16,690 bases of DNA from Tritrichomonas foetus (Eukaryota; Parabasalia; Tritrichomonadida; Tritrichomonadidae): contig MLAK01000687.1 of assembly GCA_001839685.1 (NCBI GenBank), forward strand, positions 31,586-48,275, given 5' to 3'. This document shows, piece by piece, positions 8,130-16,666 of this stretch. The notes under the pieces were generated by a model, which did no database searches, was not told the origin of the DNA, and saw only the letters and a list, made by a program, of their open reading frames with translations. How positions within the stretch are numbered: position 1 is the first letter of the stretch; every line of letters starts with the position of its first letter. A program made the position numbers and the translations under genes.

Positions 8130-10646
8130 TTATTCTGGTTTTTCAACTTCTTCTACCCATTTATCAATTTCAAATTCAGCATTTCCATATTCAGAAATTG
8201 CATCCATGCTTCGATTTTCTAAACTTAATGCAACTAAAGTAGCAACAGATCGAAGAACATTTATATCTTTAGCAGAATAATGTTCTCCATTCTTTTTGTT
8301 AGTAGCTTCAAGAACACCGAAAACTTTATTTCCTGTAAACGAAACAATCGGTGCAATACAAATAGATCGAATATCAACACCAGATGAATCACATGGATCG
8401 CGAACATAACGAGAATCATGTAAAGCATCGTTTGAAAAGATAACTTCTTTAGACTTAAATGCTAATGCTGGAAATCCATGAGAAAGTGGAAGATATCTTT
8501 GTAGTTTCTCTCCACTTGATATAAAGGAAGTTAGATTCTCACGCATATTATTATAAATAAATATGGCAGATGATTCGAAATTATTCTCTCTGTTAATATT
8601 AGTTAAAATATTTCTGAATACATCTTGCAGGACTGAATTAGAAATTGTAGATAGAGAAACAGAAATGAAATTACGAAGTTGTTCAGAAGAAGTAACAACT
8701 TCATTTTCTAGTTTTCTATTATCAATTAATAAGCCGAGTGTATTCATGATGATTTTAACGAAAGGTACATCAGAATTAGGGAAAACCGTATTTCCTGTTC
8801 GATTGCAAAATTCAACTACGCCAAAACATTCGGACTTTCCATTTTTCATTGGTACAGCTAATAATGAACGTGTATGATAATTTGTAACTAAATCAAGAGA
8901 TGAATCAAAATCAATTTCATCATAGCAATCACCAATATTAAAAACTTGACCTAATTCTATTGCACGTGCCACATATGTTCGATTAGGTTCAATTGTTTTA
9001 GGGAATTTTGGCGATGTTGAGAATACATTATTTAACATCATATCGCTTTTATTATTTACTGTAAGTAAAGTTGAACGTTCTGCGTGTGTCAAAAGTTCTA
9101 AGTTTTCAATTACACGCGCAATAATATCTTCTATTTCAGTTTTATTCTCGAGTTGTTCAATAATTGTTTTTAATGCTTCAAGACATCGTTTTCCTTTTAT
9201 TTCGATATCTTCGTTTTCCGAAGATTTTCTATTCTTTTCTTCATCTTCAATATTATTCATAGCTAAGACACAATATGGAGTAATGAGCTGAAGCATTGTT
9301 TGATCAGCTGATGTAAAAACTTTCTTTTCAGGACCACCACGAAGAACAATACAATGAACTGTATTCCTTTTTAAATCAGAAAGTGGAACACAAAGTACGG
9401 ATTCAATTTCTCGTCCATCAACATCTTCATTATAAGAACTCATCATTCTATTAGAAATGCAATTTAAAGGATACCTTCTGTCTATAGCCTCGCTGGCTAT
9501 GCCACCTCGACTCCAATCCACTACACTTTTTGCTTTTTTATATAAATGTAAAACATGTTCAGCTTGATCAAGTTTCCAAATTTCTGCAGATCGACATGAA
9601 AAAATTGTCACCATTTGTTTTTGGAAATGCAATAAAAATTGATCAATATCCATTTCCTGAAGCATTTTACAAATCACATCTTGTTGAAGATTAACTTTAT
9701 CATAAAGCGGGAAAAAAATAGGAAATTTTTCTTCAAAATAATCCAAAAAACTTAATTCTTGCGTATCTGTAAAAGGATTTGACCTTATACGTTTTATTTG
9801 AACAACTGCTGAAACATTTCCATTATTATCAAATAATGTAAAAGTTAAAAGTGATAAAGGAATATCACCTTCGATTTTATCGAAATCTTCTTTATAGGCT
9901 GGATGTTCGCCAGGGTATTCCAGAATCAAACGACTCCGCTGAAAAAATTCATAACCAACCAATCCGTCTGAATGAGAAGCAACTAAATCCAATTTTTTGC
10001 TATACATCATGTGAAGTGAAGGAATATCTTGCCAAAAAATTACGTCTTTTGCATGAAAGATATCGGTTAGTAAATCTTCAACACAATCTGCAAGTGGTCT
10101 TTTCATTGCGTCCAAAATGAATTTCTCAAAAATTCTTTGATTTTTCAATAATTTCTGTAATTCTGCTTCACTGCTATAGCTGGAATGTTGGAAACTTGTT
10201 TGACCCAAATTTAGGTTGTTTGAGAAGCTTGCATTACTCAACGTAAGATTTGAAATCGTTGATCCGAAAGACGAAATAGTGGAGTTTCTTGAAATGGGAT
10301 TGACTCCGCTTAATGTAAGGGAAGTCGTTGTTGTTGGACGTGCATCAATATCCGTTGCTGCGTTAAATCTTGACTGGGATACAGAATGAAGACCGCTAAT
10401 TGGTTTGCTGTTGATTGTAAGGCCGCATGGTAATGAGGCATTACTTTTCATGCTCTGTTGGCTCTGTTGGTTTGGATCGCCTGTAACTTTTTGGAGAAAT
10501 GATTTTGCGTTATTTTCTTTATTGTGAATTTGGAAGGGATTTTGGGGAGATGCGACGTTGACACTTCGTATTGGAGTAATTGAGTGTTTTGAATGTGATT
10601 TGGCGATTCCGCGATTGCCTTTGGATGTCGGCTGTCGTAAGTTCAT
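8130..10646 (-). CDS. GAF-domain protein, N-terminal part of a split GAF-phosphodiesterase
   Basis: 838 residues. A Ser/Asn/Thr-rich disordered N-terminus (1-160) is followed by four GAF-like regions at about 163-312 (the most diverged), 332-466, 503-643 and 670-812. GAF domains of this family bind cyclic nucleotides and control an attached PDE domain. GAF4 keeps NKKNGEHYSAKD, close to the NK(x)nF(x)3DE signature of cNMP-binding GAFs, and GAF3 has NRTGNTVFPNSD at the same place. The protein ends at TAA 8130-8132, but the frame stays open afterwards and runs into the catalytic domain 13 codons before an ATG at 8090. The gene is therefore one former or read-through GAF-PDE of 1188 codons. The start is backed by an initiator 18 nt upstream. 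The stop sits in TAAA, which in trichomonads can serve as a poly(A) signal, so a truncated GAF-only product is plausible. Confidence 0.88.
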   Translation of the reverse strand: MNLRQPTSKGNRGIAKSHSKHSITPIRSVNVASPQNPFQIHNKENNAKSFLQKVTGDPNQQSQQSMKSNASLPCGLTINSKPISGLHSVSQSRFNAATDIDARPTTTTSLTLSGVNPISRNSTISSFGSTISNLTLSNASFSNNLNLGQTSFQHSSYSSEAELQKLLKNQRIFEKFILDAMKRPLADCVEDLLTDIFHAKDVIFWQDIPSLHMMYSKKLDLVASHSDGLVGYEFFQRSRLILEYPGEHPAYKEDFDKIEGDIPLSLLTFTLFDNNGNVSAVVQIKRIRSNPFTDTQELSFLDYFEEKFPIFFPLYDKVNLQQDVICKMLQEMDIDQFLLHFQKQMVTIFSCRSAEIWKLDQAEHVLHLYKKAKSVVDWSRGGIASEAIDRRYPLNCISNRMMSSYNEDVDGREIESVLCVPLSDLKRNTVHCIVLRGGPEKKVFTSADQTMLQLITPYCVLAMNNIEDEEKNRKSSENEDIEIKGKRCLEALKTIIEQLENKTEIEDIIARVIENLELLTHAERSTLLTVNNKSDMMLNNVFSTSPKFPKTIEPNRTYVARAIELGQVFNIGDCYDEIDFDSSLDLVTNYHTRSLLAVPMKNGKSECFGVVEFCNRTGNTVFPNSDVPFVKIIMNTLGLLIDNRKLENEVVTSSEQLRNFISVSLSTISNSVLQDVFRNILTNINRENNFESSAIFIYNNMRENLTSFISSGEKLQRYLPLSHGFPALAFKSKEVIFSNDALHDSRYVRDPCDSSGVDIRSICIAPIVSFTGNKVFGVLEATNKKNGEHYSAKDINVLRSVATLVALSLENRSMDAISEYGNAEFEIDKWVEEVEKPE

Positions 10647-10661
10647 TTAGATTGAAATTAA

Positions 10662-10666
10662 AGTGA
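10662..10666 (-). promoter_or_regulatory. Initiator element of the GAF-phosphodiesterase gene
   Basis: On the minus strand TCACT fits the trichomonad initiator consensus exactly. Initiation at A10664 gives an 18-nt leader to ATG 10646. It suggests that the promoter of this damaged gene is still intact. Confidence 0.5.
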
Positions 10667-11912
10667 ATTCACTCGTCAATTTGTTAGTATGCTTAGAAAT
10701 ATTAAGAAATCAAAATAAAATTTTCTGAAAAAATACAATATAATCTTTCATAAATTTCACAAGACTTCGTAAAATATAGTGATTATTTAAAAGAAAAAGT
10801 CGATAATTGCGTGAAAATTTTTAAGAAGATAATCATAAATATTTTCCAAAATAATGTACATAAATATTTTTTTTCTATGCATATGTGGTCAACTATGCGA
10901 TCTGAAAAAACAGTTTTTTCAACAATTTCAATGATAAATAATTTCACAATTGAATAAATAGAAAAAGGTGGCAGGTTATGTGACAATGTGCGAAATTGAA
11001 TTGGTGACAATTTGTGTTTGTATGAAAGATCTTATTATCAACTAATTAGTGAATATTTGAACAATCTTGTAAACACACCAATAAAAAAAAATACCTTTTG
11101 GGAAAGTGTCTGAATTTAGATGCAGAAAAAGAAAAAGTTTAATTAACGTTAAAACAATGATTGTTTTAATACGCCACATATTCCTAAAGCCAAATTGCTC
11201 AAATATATAGGTACTTCACAATAACGGTCCGAAGATCATTATCAGCACTGCAACACCTACAAACATGTATAATGACATTACAGGTGAAGAATATCCTAAT
11301 TTAAATGAAGCTACTACTCAATGTCTATCTGATGACTACAAAGTGCTAAATCTTTACAAAAGATGATGAATTTTTACTCAATGATGAGAATTACCTTCCG
11401 TTTCAAACTTTTTTTTTTATAAAACACAAAGTAACCTCTGGTTAGTAGGGTTCTCAAATATCAACTGTGTGATTTCGTTAGTATTGCGTTTAGATTGATT
11501 AACTTAGGAGTTAACCGAATCAAAAAGTTGAAAAATTAAAAAACAAATCATGATCAACAAGTCACCACAGTTTGCACCAAAACTTTCCTTGTTCGTCAAT
11601 AATATAATATGAGCACCAAAAAAAAAACATCATTTTGAAAAATATTTAAAATTTCACTCCACGATTTTTGTCCATACATAAACAGGTAAATTCTGTCAAG
11701 ATGATAATATCATCATGAAATATATGATTTTCGGAAGATTGTTCAAAATTAAAAAGAATAGTGTTCAAACTTTTGATCATCCTGGATAAATAGCCTATTG
11801 ATATAATTTCCAATATACAATGATATGGTAGATTATTAATCAACAATATCTCATCAATATCTTTAGATATTATGATGAATACTATTGTAAGATATTTTAA
11901 TTAGAAAATAGG
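10667..11912. other. Long intergenic stretch, mostly empty
   Basis: About 1.2 kb of AT-rich DNA. The open frames on the minus strand (10783-11010 and 11646-11846) begin only at TTG codons and show no domain. The one part with coding flavour is 11211-11366, listed separately. No RNA gene or structured repeat was recognised. Confidence 0.5.
11211..11366 (+). pseudogene. Possible relic of a coding sequence
   Basis: A 51-codon open stretch from a TAG at 11208 to a TGA at 11364-11366. It reads as mixed, protein-like sequence (for example GPKIIISTATPTN, then NDITGEEYPNLNEATTQ), with an internal ATG at 11265. Its amino-acid mix (Gly, Pro, Thr, Glu, Asp) is unlike the Lys/Ile/Asn/Phe-rich translations of the neighbouring spacer. 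I recognise no family. It could be a decayed gene fragment or a chance frame. Confidence 0.25.
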
Positions 11913-13628
11913 CTACATCCATAAATCCATTTCTTTATCATTTTGTTCTTGATTTGAAATTGGTATGTTATCAATTGCTGTACAGAGAATGTGACTTGAT
12001 GATGAATCATCACTAAGAGAAAAATCAGAAGTACTAACAAGCTTTTTCTTTTTCCTGATCACAAAAGCAATTAGCATCCCAATAATAGCAATGATTGTTC
12101 CACTTCCACATACTAATCCAATTAACGCTGATGGTGTCAAAACATATTTATCATCAATAATGATGTTACGATATAAAAAATAGGCATTTAAATCAACTAC
12201 TGTTGAAATATAGATAATAACATATTGATAAATTGTCCTTCCATTTGAAATTGACGGAGATAAAATATAAGATGATACTCGGGAAATAGTTTTTGTGATT
12301 GAATACGACATGTATTCATTTTCATTTGGAATTATTTGGGAGGGAGTAAATATATTAGTATTAGAAAATATATTAGAACTTGAAAATATATTAGAACCTG
12401 AAAATATAGATGAACGTGAAAAGACCAACGATTGCGAAAATATAGATGAAATTGTAAAATCATTTGATACAGAAAAATATTCAGAATGAGAAAAGTGTAG
12501 AGAATTGGTAAAAAGCTCGGAGAAAGAAAATTGTTTTGAATAAGAAAATATATGTGAAGCATCAAATTCTGAAGAATCAGAAAATAAAGAAGAAAATGTA
12601 AAAATATTTGAGAGAGAAAAGTTATTTGAATCAGTAAAGGCATTGGAATAAGTGAAATATGCAGAATTGGAAAAGTCATTAGAATTTGAAAAAATGTTTG
12701 AAAATGAAAATTCTGATGATGAAGAAAATTTGTTTGACAATGTGAAGTGTGATGACAATGAAAAATAATTGGTTTGATTAAAAGCATTTGAATTGGAAAA
12801 GTCTTCACTATTGCTAAAATAACCAGTTTTTTCAAAAACATTAGAGTAACTGAAATCTAAGGATTTCGAGAAAATATCTGTTTTTATGAAGTTTTCACTT
12901 CCACTAAAACCATCGCTAAGCGAAAACCCATTACTTTCTGAAAATTGTTCACTTTTGGAGAATATAAAACTCTTTGTAAATTCATATGATGGAGTTGGAC
13001 TCATTGTGGGCATAATTACATATTGTATTGAATATCTTGATGATAGTCTTACTGATTTTCTTGCTCCCAAAGTAATATTTTGCCAGGTATACACAAGTGC
13101 GGAATCTCCATTAGCAAATGAAGGCACATCTACTTGATTCCACCTATTGGAATCCCTTTCACTTAAGTATCCATACCAGTATGTAGATGCTGGTATGTAA
13201 CATTCACGAAAAAATATATAAAGTGTTAAATCTCCATTATATGTATATACACCTAAATCATTCACTGAAGAAATACTAGCGTGATCATTTGATCCAATTT
13301 GGACATCAGACGATATAGCAAAAAAAATAGTTTGTTCATTGTCATTTAAATTGAAGATATAATGAGCCACTTCAATTTGTTGTGAATTGATATTGGTCAA
13401 ATTTGTTATTACACGCATATTCTTGATAGTATAATTCGATGATGTAATTGAATAATCATAATTATCAATTTGCAGGTATAATAAATATCCATTATTCCCA
13501 AAAGTCGTCGGATAATAAGTTGATCCATCAAAAAAATTGATATTGAAAGCTCTGCTGCTAGTTTCGATACCGACAAGGTCAATTGAATAGATATGTGAAA
13601 ATAGTAAGAACAGCAACTCTACACTCAT
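11913..13628 (-). CDS. Type I membrane protein with a strict hexad Phe/Ser repeat stalk
   Basis: 571 residues from the first ATG (13626-13628); the upstream TTG is not used because a eukaryotic ATG follows at once. Residues 1-20 look like a signal peptide (ELLFLLFSHIYS). An ectodomain of about 190 residues follows, rich in Tyr, Asn and Ser with NxS/T sequons (NYT, NLT, NIT) and no recognised fold. From 217 to 427 there are 36 Phe spaced exactly six residues apart, pattern F-[ST]-x-[ST]-x-x; the +3 position is Ser or Thr in every unit. A membrane-proximal segment (about 433-499) leads to a transmembrane helix at about 500-524 (ALIGLVCGSGTIIAIIGMLI). IRKKKK follows, then a Ser-rich cytosolic tail of about 45 residues. 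It is probably a surface adhesin-like or stalk protein, an inference from topology. No clear initiator precedes it. Confidence 0.82.
   Translation of the reverse strand: MSVELLFLLFSHIYSIDLVGIETSSRAFNINFFDGSTYYPTTFGNNGYLLYLQIDNYDYSITSSNYTIKNMRVITNLTNINSQQIEVAHYIFNLNDNEQTIFFAISSDVQIGSNDHASISSVNDLGVYTYNGDLTLYIFFRECYIPASTYWYGYLSERDSNRWNQVDVPSFANGDSALVYTWQNITLGARKSVRLSSRYSIQYVIMPTMSPTPSYEFTKSFIFSKSEQFSESNGFSLSDGFSGSENFIKTDIFSKSLDFSYSNVFEKTGYFSNSEDFSNSNAFNQTNYFSLSSHFTLSNKFSSSSEFSFSNIFSNSNDFSNSAYFTYSNAFTDSNNFSLSNIFTFSSLFSDSSEFDASHIFSYSKQFSFSELFTNSLHFSHSEYFSVSNDFTISSIFSQSLVFSRSSIFSGSNIFSSSNIFSNTNIFTPSQIIPNENEYMSYSITKTISRVSSYILSPSISNGRTIYQYVIIYISTVVDLNAYFLYRNIIIDDKYVLTPSALIGLVCGSGTIIAIIGMLIAFVIRKKKKLVSTSDFSLSDDSSSSHILCTAIDNIPISNQEQNDKEMDLWM
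12333..12980 (-). repeat. 18-bp coding repeat array (hexapeptide F-[ST]-x-[ST]-x-x)
   Basis: About 36 units of 18 bp within the surface-protein gene. DNA units have diverged while the protein pattern is exact (Phe never missed, Ser/Thr at +3 always kept). This argues for selection on the protein rather than recent slippage. The last units before the array end (IFSGSN, IFSSSN, IFSNTN) are the most alike, suggesting the newest duplications are there. Confidence 0.9.
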
Positions 13629-14210
13629 TGAATCAATCAAATTAACCAAATCTCAATTGTTTTTGAAAGGTGTTTAAATTGAGAAACAATTTTATTCAAT
13701 GGAAAACTATGAATTTCTTTGAAAATTTTCGGACTCTATTCCAAAAATTTCAATTTAATATGGTACAATTTCTATATCCAATCATCAATTCGTTGGGAAT
13801 GAGTCTAATCAATCTGAAGTTTTGACGTGTCAAATTTATTTTGAACTCTTTGAAAGGGAATGAATATGATTGAATTTATTCAATAATGGAATCCTCTTTA
13901 ATGAATAATTTCAAATTTTGTGAAAATGATTGAATAAATGAAATATATTATCTCATTGTGATGATAGAGAAAAAATGATGCAATTATCCCTTAAGAGAGA
14001 GTGACAAAAAAAAGTAGAGCTTGTGATGCTTAGTATAGAATATAAAATTCAGAACACTCTTAATATTGAGAAGATTATAAATACAATGAGTGGTTGATGT
14101 GGATGCCAAAGTATATTGGAAAAACCAAATAATGATTTAGATTCAAATCTGAAAACTCTGAGCTTGACTATCAAAAAGTATCAGACTTGGTGGAATGTTA
14201 TTTTGGAATA
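13629..14210. other. Intergenic stretch, no gene seen
   Basis: AT-rich. The only structure noticed is a 6-4-6 inverted repeat (ATTGAA/TTCAAT) at 13869-13884. It ends where the left arm of the palindrome becomes visible. Confidence 0.45.
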
Positions 14211-14234
14211 TGATGAATTTAATACAAAATTAAA

Positions 14235-14858
14235 TTAAAAAAATTTTTTTAATTGAGAAATTTGTTGAGTTAAAATCAACAAAATAATAAAATCTTGTCT
14301 TTGAGAAATATTTGAAAATTGTTCTTGTTCTTTATTTGTGATTTGAAAAAATAGTTTTATTTTTGAAAATATAGAACAAGAAACATTTTGTATTTCATTT
14401 AAAAAGCTATATTGTTCAAATCTACAGAAACATTCATTTTCTTTATCATTTTGATAGTCGTCCTGATAATCATCTTGATAATTGTCTTGATAATCGTCTT
14501 GATAATCATTTTGATAATCGTCTTGATAATCATTTTGGCATGTAAAAATATATTGTTTAATTCTCAAATCATTAGATATGTTGTAATTGTCAAAAAACAT
14601 ATTTACTAATGAAGAAGTAAAATCTAATGAATCAGAATATATCATTGATAAAATTGGATTATTATTGATATTTAAAATTTGATTTAGTTTTTGGAAGTTT
14701 TTCAGTTGTTTTCCATTAAAAAATATTTTAATATTTTCTACATCATCATAAATATTTAATAAATCAGCTATTTTCATCTTCAGTTCTAGAACATTTATGT
14801 CTTCATCTGTTGTAATGAGTAATTTATCCACTAACGCACTTGTTATTTGAAGTTTCAT
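14235..14858 (-). CDS. Ubiquitin-like-domain protein with a (D/N)(D/N)YQ repeat, left-arm copy
   Basis: 207 residues, identical to the copy at 16043-16666. Residues 1-74 read as a ubiquitin-like fold; NGKQLKN (48-54) sits where ubiquitin has AGKQLED, with an IKIFF strand before and a hydrophobic strand (ILSMIY) after. There is no Gly-Gly end at the fold, so it is probably an internal Ubl domain rather than a conjugated modifier. Residues 109-136 are seven tandem (D/N)(D/N)YQ units. A Cys pair (143, 145) follows, and the C-terminus (190-207, IILLILTQQISQLKKFF) is hydrophobic and could be a membrane-contacting helix. Function unknown; a link to ubiquitin-proteasome shuttling or tethering is only a guess from the domain. 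Confidence 0.75.
   Translation of the reverse strand: MKLQITSALVDKLLITTDEDINVLELKMKIADLLNIYDDVENIKIFFNGKQLKNFQKLNQILNINNNPILSMIYSDSLDFTSSLVNMFFDNYNISNDLRIKQYIFTCQNDYQDDYQNDYQDDYQDNYQDDYQDDYQNDKENECFCRFEQYSFLNEIQNVSCSIFSKIKLFFQITNKEQEQFSNISQRQDFIILLILTQQISQLKKFF
14451..14534 (-). repeat. Seven tandem 12-bp coding repeats (left copy)
   Basis: Units near GATTATCAAGAC encode (D/N)(D/N)YQ. Variation is confined to A/G and C/T changes that swap Asp and Asn or are silent. It lies inside the Ubl gene and mirrors 16367-16450. Confidence 0.9.
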
Positions 14859-15206
14859 CGCAAGTATCCTAAAAAATTATAATAAAATGAAATCATTTCA
14901 TTGAAATTTTCTAATAGAAAATGATAAATAAATAAAGTAACAAATTTTGAAAAACTTTTATTCTATTTAAATTTCGTCTTTTTATTTTCATTTTCTATAG
15001 TTTTTATTTGCAAAGAAATAACATTTACAAAATATTAAATATACAAAATTTTACTGTTTCTGATAGATTGAATTGTTTGAATTACTCGAATGATTTAATT
15101 AGTTTATATTTTTTAAAAAATTCAGAATTTTATATTGGCTTTTGATAAAAGATAAAGTAAATGCATATAAAATCATTTCGTATCATATTTTTGAATATTG
15201 GCATCA

Positions 15207-15694
15207 CAAAAGTAATATAGAATGTTTGAGACAAATTTCATCACCCCATGTAATAATACATATTATGCTACTTTATTTATTTCTGATTCACAAATCGAAT
15301 TCAGAACACTGCTTTTTTCATAAAAATATGAACAAATAATAGGTGATATTATTTCTTATTGACTTGAATAATCAACATTTTTATTTCTTTCACTTGATTG
15401 TATTTATCACTTTTCATCACTATACGTCTTTTATTTCATCATTTTGTTGGGAAGATATTGTATGTATGACATACCGAATATGATATTACATGAATATTGG
15501 ATATTGATCAAATCAAAAAATGGGGAGGTCTGATTAATGTATAAAATATTTCGGATTTTGTGAGGAATGATCACATTGTTCAACTCGCGATTAAATTATT
15601 GAAAAGAGGAAAGATAGATAATTTTAAGGATTGGCGAAGGGGGAGAAATAAAAAACCATCATTTTAATTAATTAAGACATATTTATCTCACTTT
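15207..15694. other. Unique spacer between the palindrome arms
   Basis: 488 bp without similarity between its two halves. No gene, RNA or repeat was recognised. An open frame at 15142-15339 crosses the arm boundary and looks accidental. The spacer is slightly richer in G in its right part (15520-15650). Confidence 0.6.
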
Positions 15695-15993
15695 TGATGC
15701 CAATATTCAAAAATATGATACGAAATGATTTTATATGCATTTACTTTATCTTTTATCAAAAGCCAATATAAAATTCTGAATTTTTTAAAAAATATAAACT
15801 AATTAAATCATTCGAGTAATTCAAACAATTCAATCTATCAGAAACAGTAAAATTTTGTATATTTAATATTTTGTAAATGTTATTTCTTTGCAAATAAAAA
15901 CTATAGAAAATGAAAATAAAAAGACGAAATTTAAATAGAATAAAAGTTTTTCAAAATTTGTTACTTTATTTATTTATCATTTTCTATTAGAAA

Positions 15994-16013
15994 ATTTCAA
16001 TGAAATGATTTCA
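15994..16013 (+). promoter_or_regulatory. Overlapping hexamer palindromes at the Ubl gene start region
   Basis: ATTTCA, A, TGAAAT, G, ATTTCA: three alternating 6-mers forming two overlapping 13-bp palindromes. They end in TCATT (16011-16015), an exact trichomonad initiator. Initiation at A16013 would give a 30-nt leader to ATG 16043. The same element occurs in the left arm at 14888-14907. A role in transcription is inferred. Confidence 0.4.
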
Positions 16014-16042
16014 TTTTATTATAATTTTTTAGGATACTTGCG

Positions 16043-16666
16043 ATGAAACTTCAAATAACAAGTGCGTTAGTGGATAAATTACTCATTACAACAGATGAAG
16101 ACATAAATGTTCTAGAACTGAAGATGAAAATAGCTGATTTATTAAATATTTATGATGATGTAGAAAATATTAAAATATTTTTTAATGGAAAACAACTGAA
16201 AAACTTCCAAAAACTAAATCAAATTTTAAATATCAATAATAATCCAATTTTATCAATGATATATTCTGATTCATTAGATTTTACTTCTTCATTAGTAAAT
16301 ATGTTTTTTGACAATTACAACATATCTAATGATTTGAGAATTAAACAATATATTTTTACATGCCAAAATGATTATCAAGACGATTATCAAAATGATTATC
16401 AAGACGATTATCAAGACAATTATCAAGATGATTATCAGGACGACTATCAAAATGATAAAGAAAATGAATGTTTCTGTAGATTTGAACAATATAGCTTTTT
16501 AAATGAAATACAAAATGTTTCTTGTTCTATATTTTCAAAAATAAAACTATTTTTTCAAATCACAAATAAAGAACAAGAACAATTTTCAAATATTTCTCAA
16601 AGACAAGATTTTATTATTTTGTTGATTTTAACTCAACAAATTTCTCAATTAAAAAAATTTTTTTAA
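16043..16666 (+). CDS. Ubiquitin-like-domain protein with a (D/N)(D/N)YQ repeat, right-arm copy
   Basis: Same 207-residue protein as at 14235-14858, transcribed away from it across the 488-bp spacer. Both copies have the same 5' region for about 350 bp, including the putative initiator, so both should be expressed alike. Identity of spacer-side flanks and 3' ends shows that the whole gene with its promoter was duplicated as an inverted copy. The frame ends at TAA 16664-16666. See the left copy for domains. An error in assembly could also create such a perfect mirror copy. Confidence 0.75.
   Translation: MKLQITSALVDKLLITTDEDINVLELKMKIADLLNIYDDVENIKIFFNGKQLKNFQKLNQILNINNNPILSMIYSDSLDFTSSLVNMFFDNYNISNDLRIKQYIFTCQNDYQDDYQNDYQDDYQDNYQDDYQDDYQNDKENECFCRFEQYSFLNEIQNVSCSIFSKIKLFFQITNKEQEQFSNISQRQDFIILLILTQQISQLKKFF
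16367..16450 (+). repeat. Seven tandem 12-bp coding repeats (right copy)
   Basis: Same as 14451-14534, encoding (D/N)(D/N)YQ units. The two arrays have the same unit number and the same unit order, which would be unlikely if the arms were old, because such arrays change length quickly. Confidence 0.9.

Larger units (their letters stand above)
14211..15206 (+). repeat. Left arm of a large inverted repeat
   Basis: Reverse complement of 15695-16690; paired positions sum to 30901. I compared every 60-base block from the Ubl gene 5' end to the inner boundary, plus samples in the gene and its 3' end, and found no mismatch. The inner boundary is sharp: after GCATCA at 15201-15206 the two sides differ at once. 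The outer boundary cannot be set, because the right arm meets the window edge at exactly the position matching 14211. Confidence 0.95.

Noticed and set aside
7083..10646. Reassignment of TAA/TAG to glutamine, which would make the GAF-PDE gene intact
   Set aside because: The hydrogenase, CFAP100-like and surface-protein genes run for hundreds of codons with Gln written only as CAA/CAG and no internal TAA or TAG, and they end at TAA or TAG in sensible places. The tRNA-Gln here has anticodon CUG and reads CAG.
12332..12841. 169-codon minus-strand frame inside the surface-protein gene
   Set aside because: It is a shifted reading of the 18-bp repeats, giving a Phe/Ile/Leu-rich chain with no domain.
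14451..14534. CRISPR-like array in the Ubl gene
   Set aside because: The repeats are 12 bp, contiguous without spacers, and translate in frame as (D/N)(D/N)YQ.
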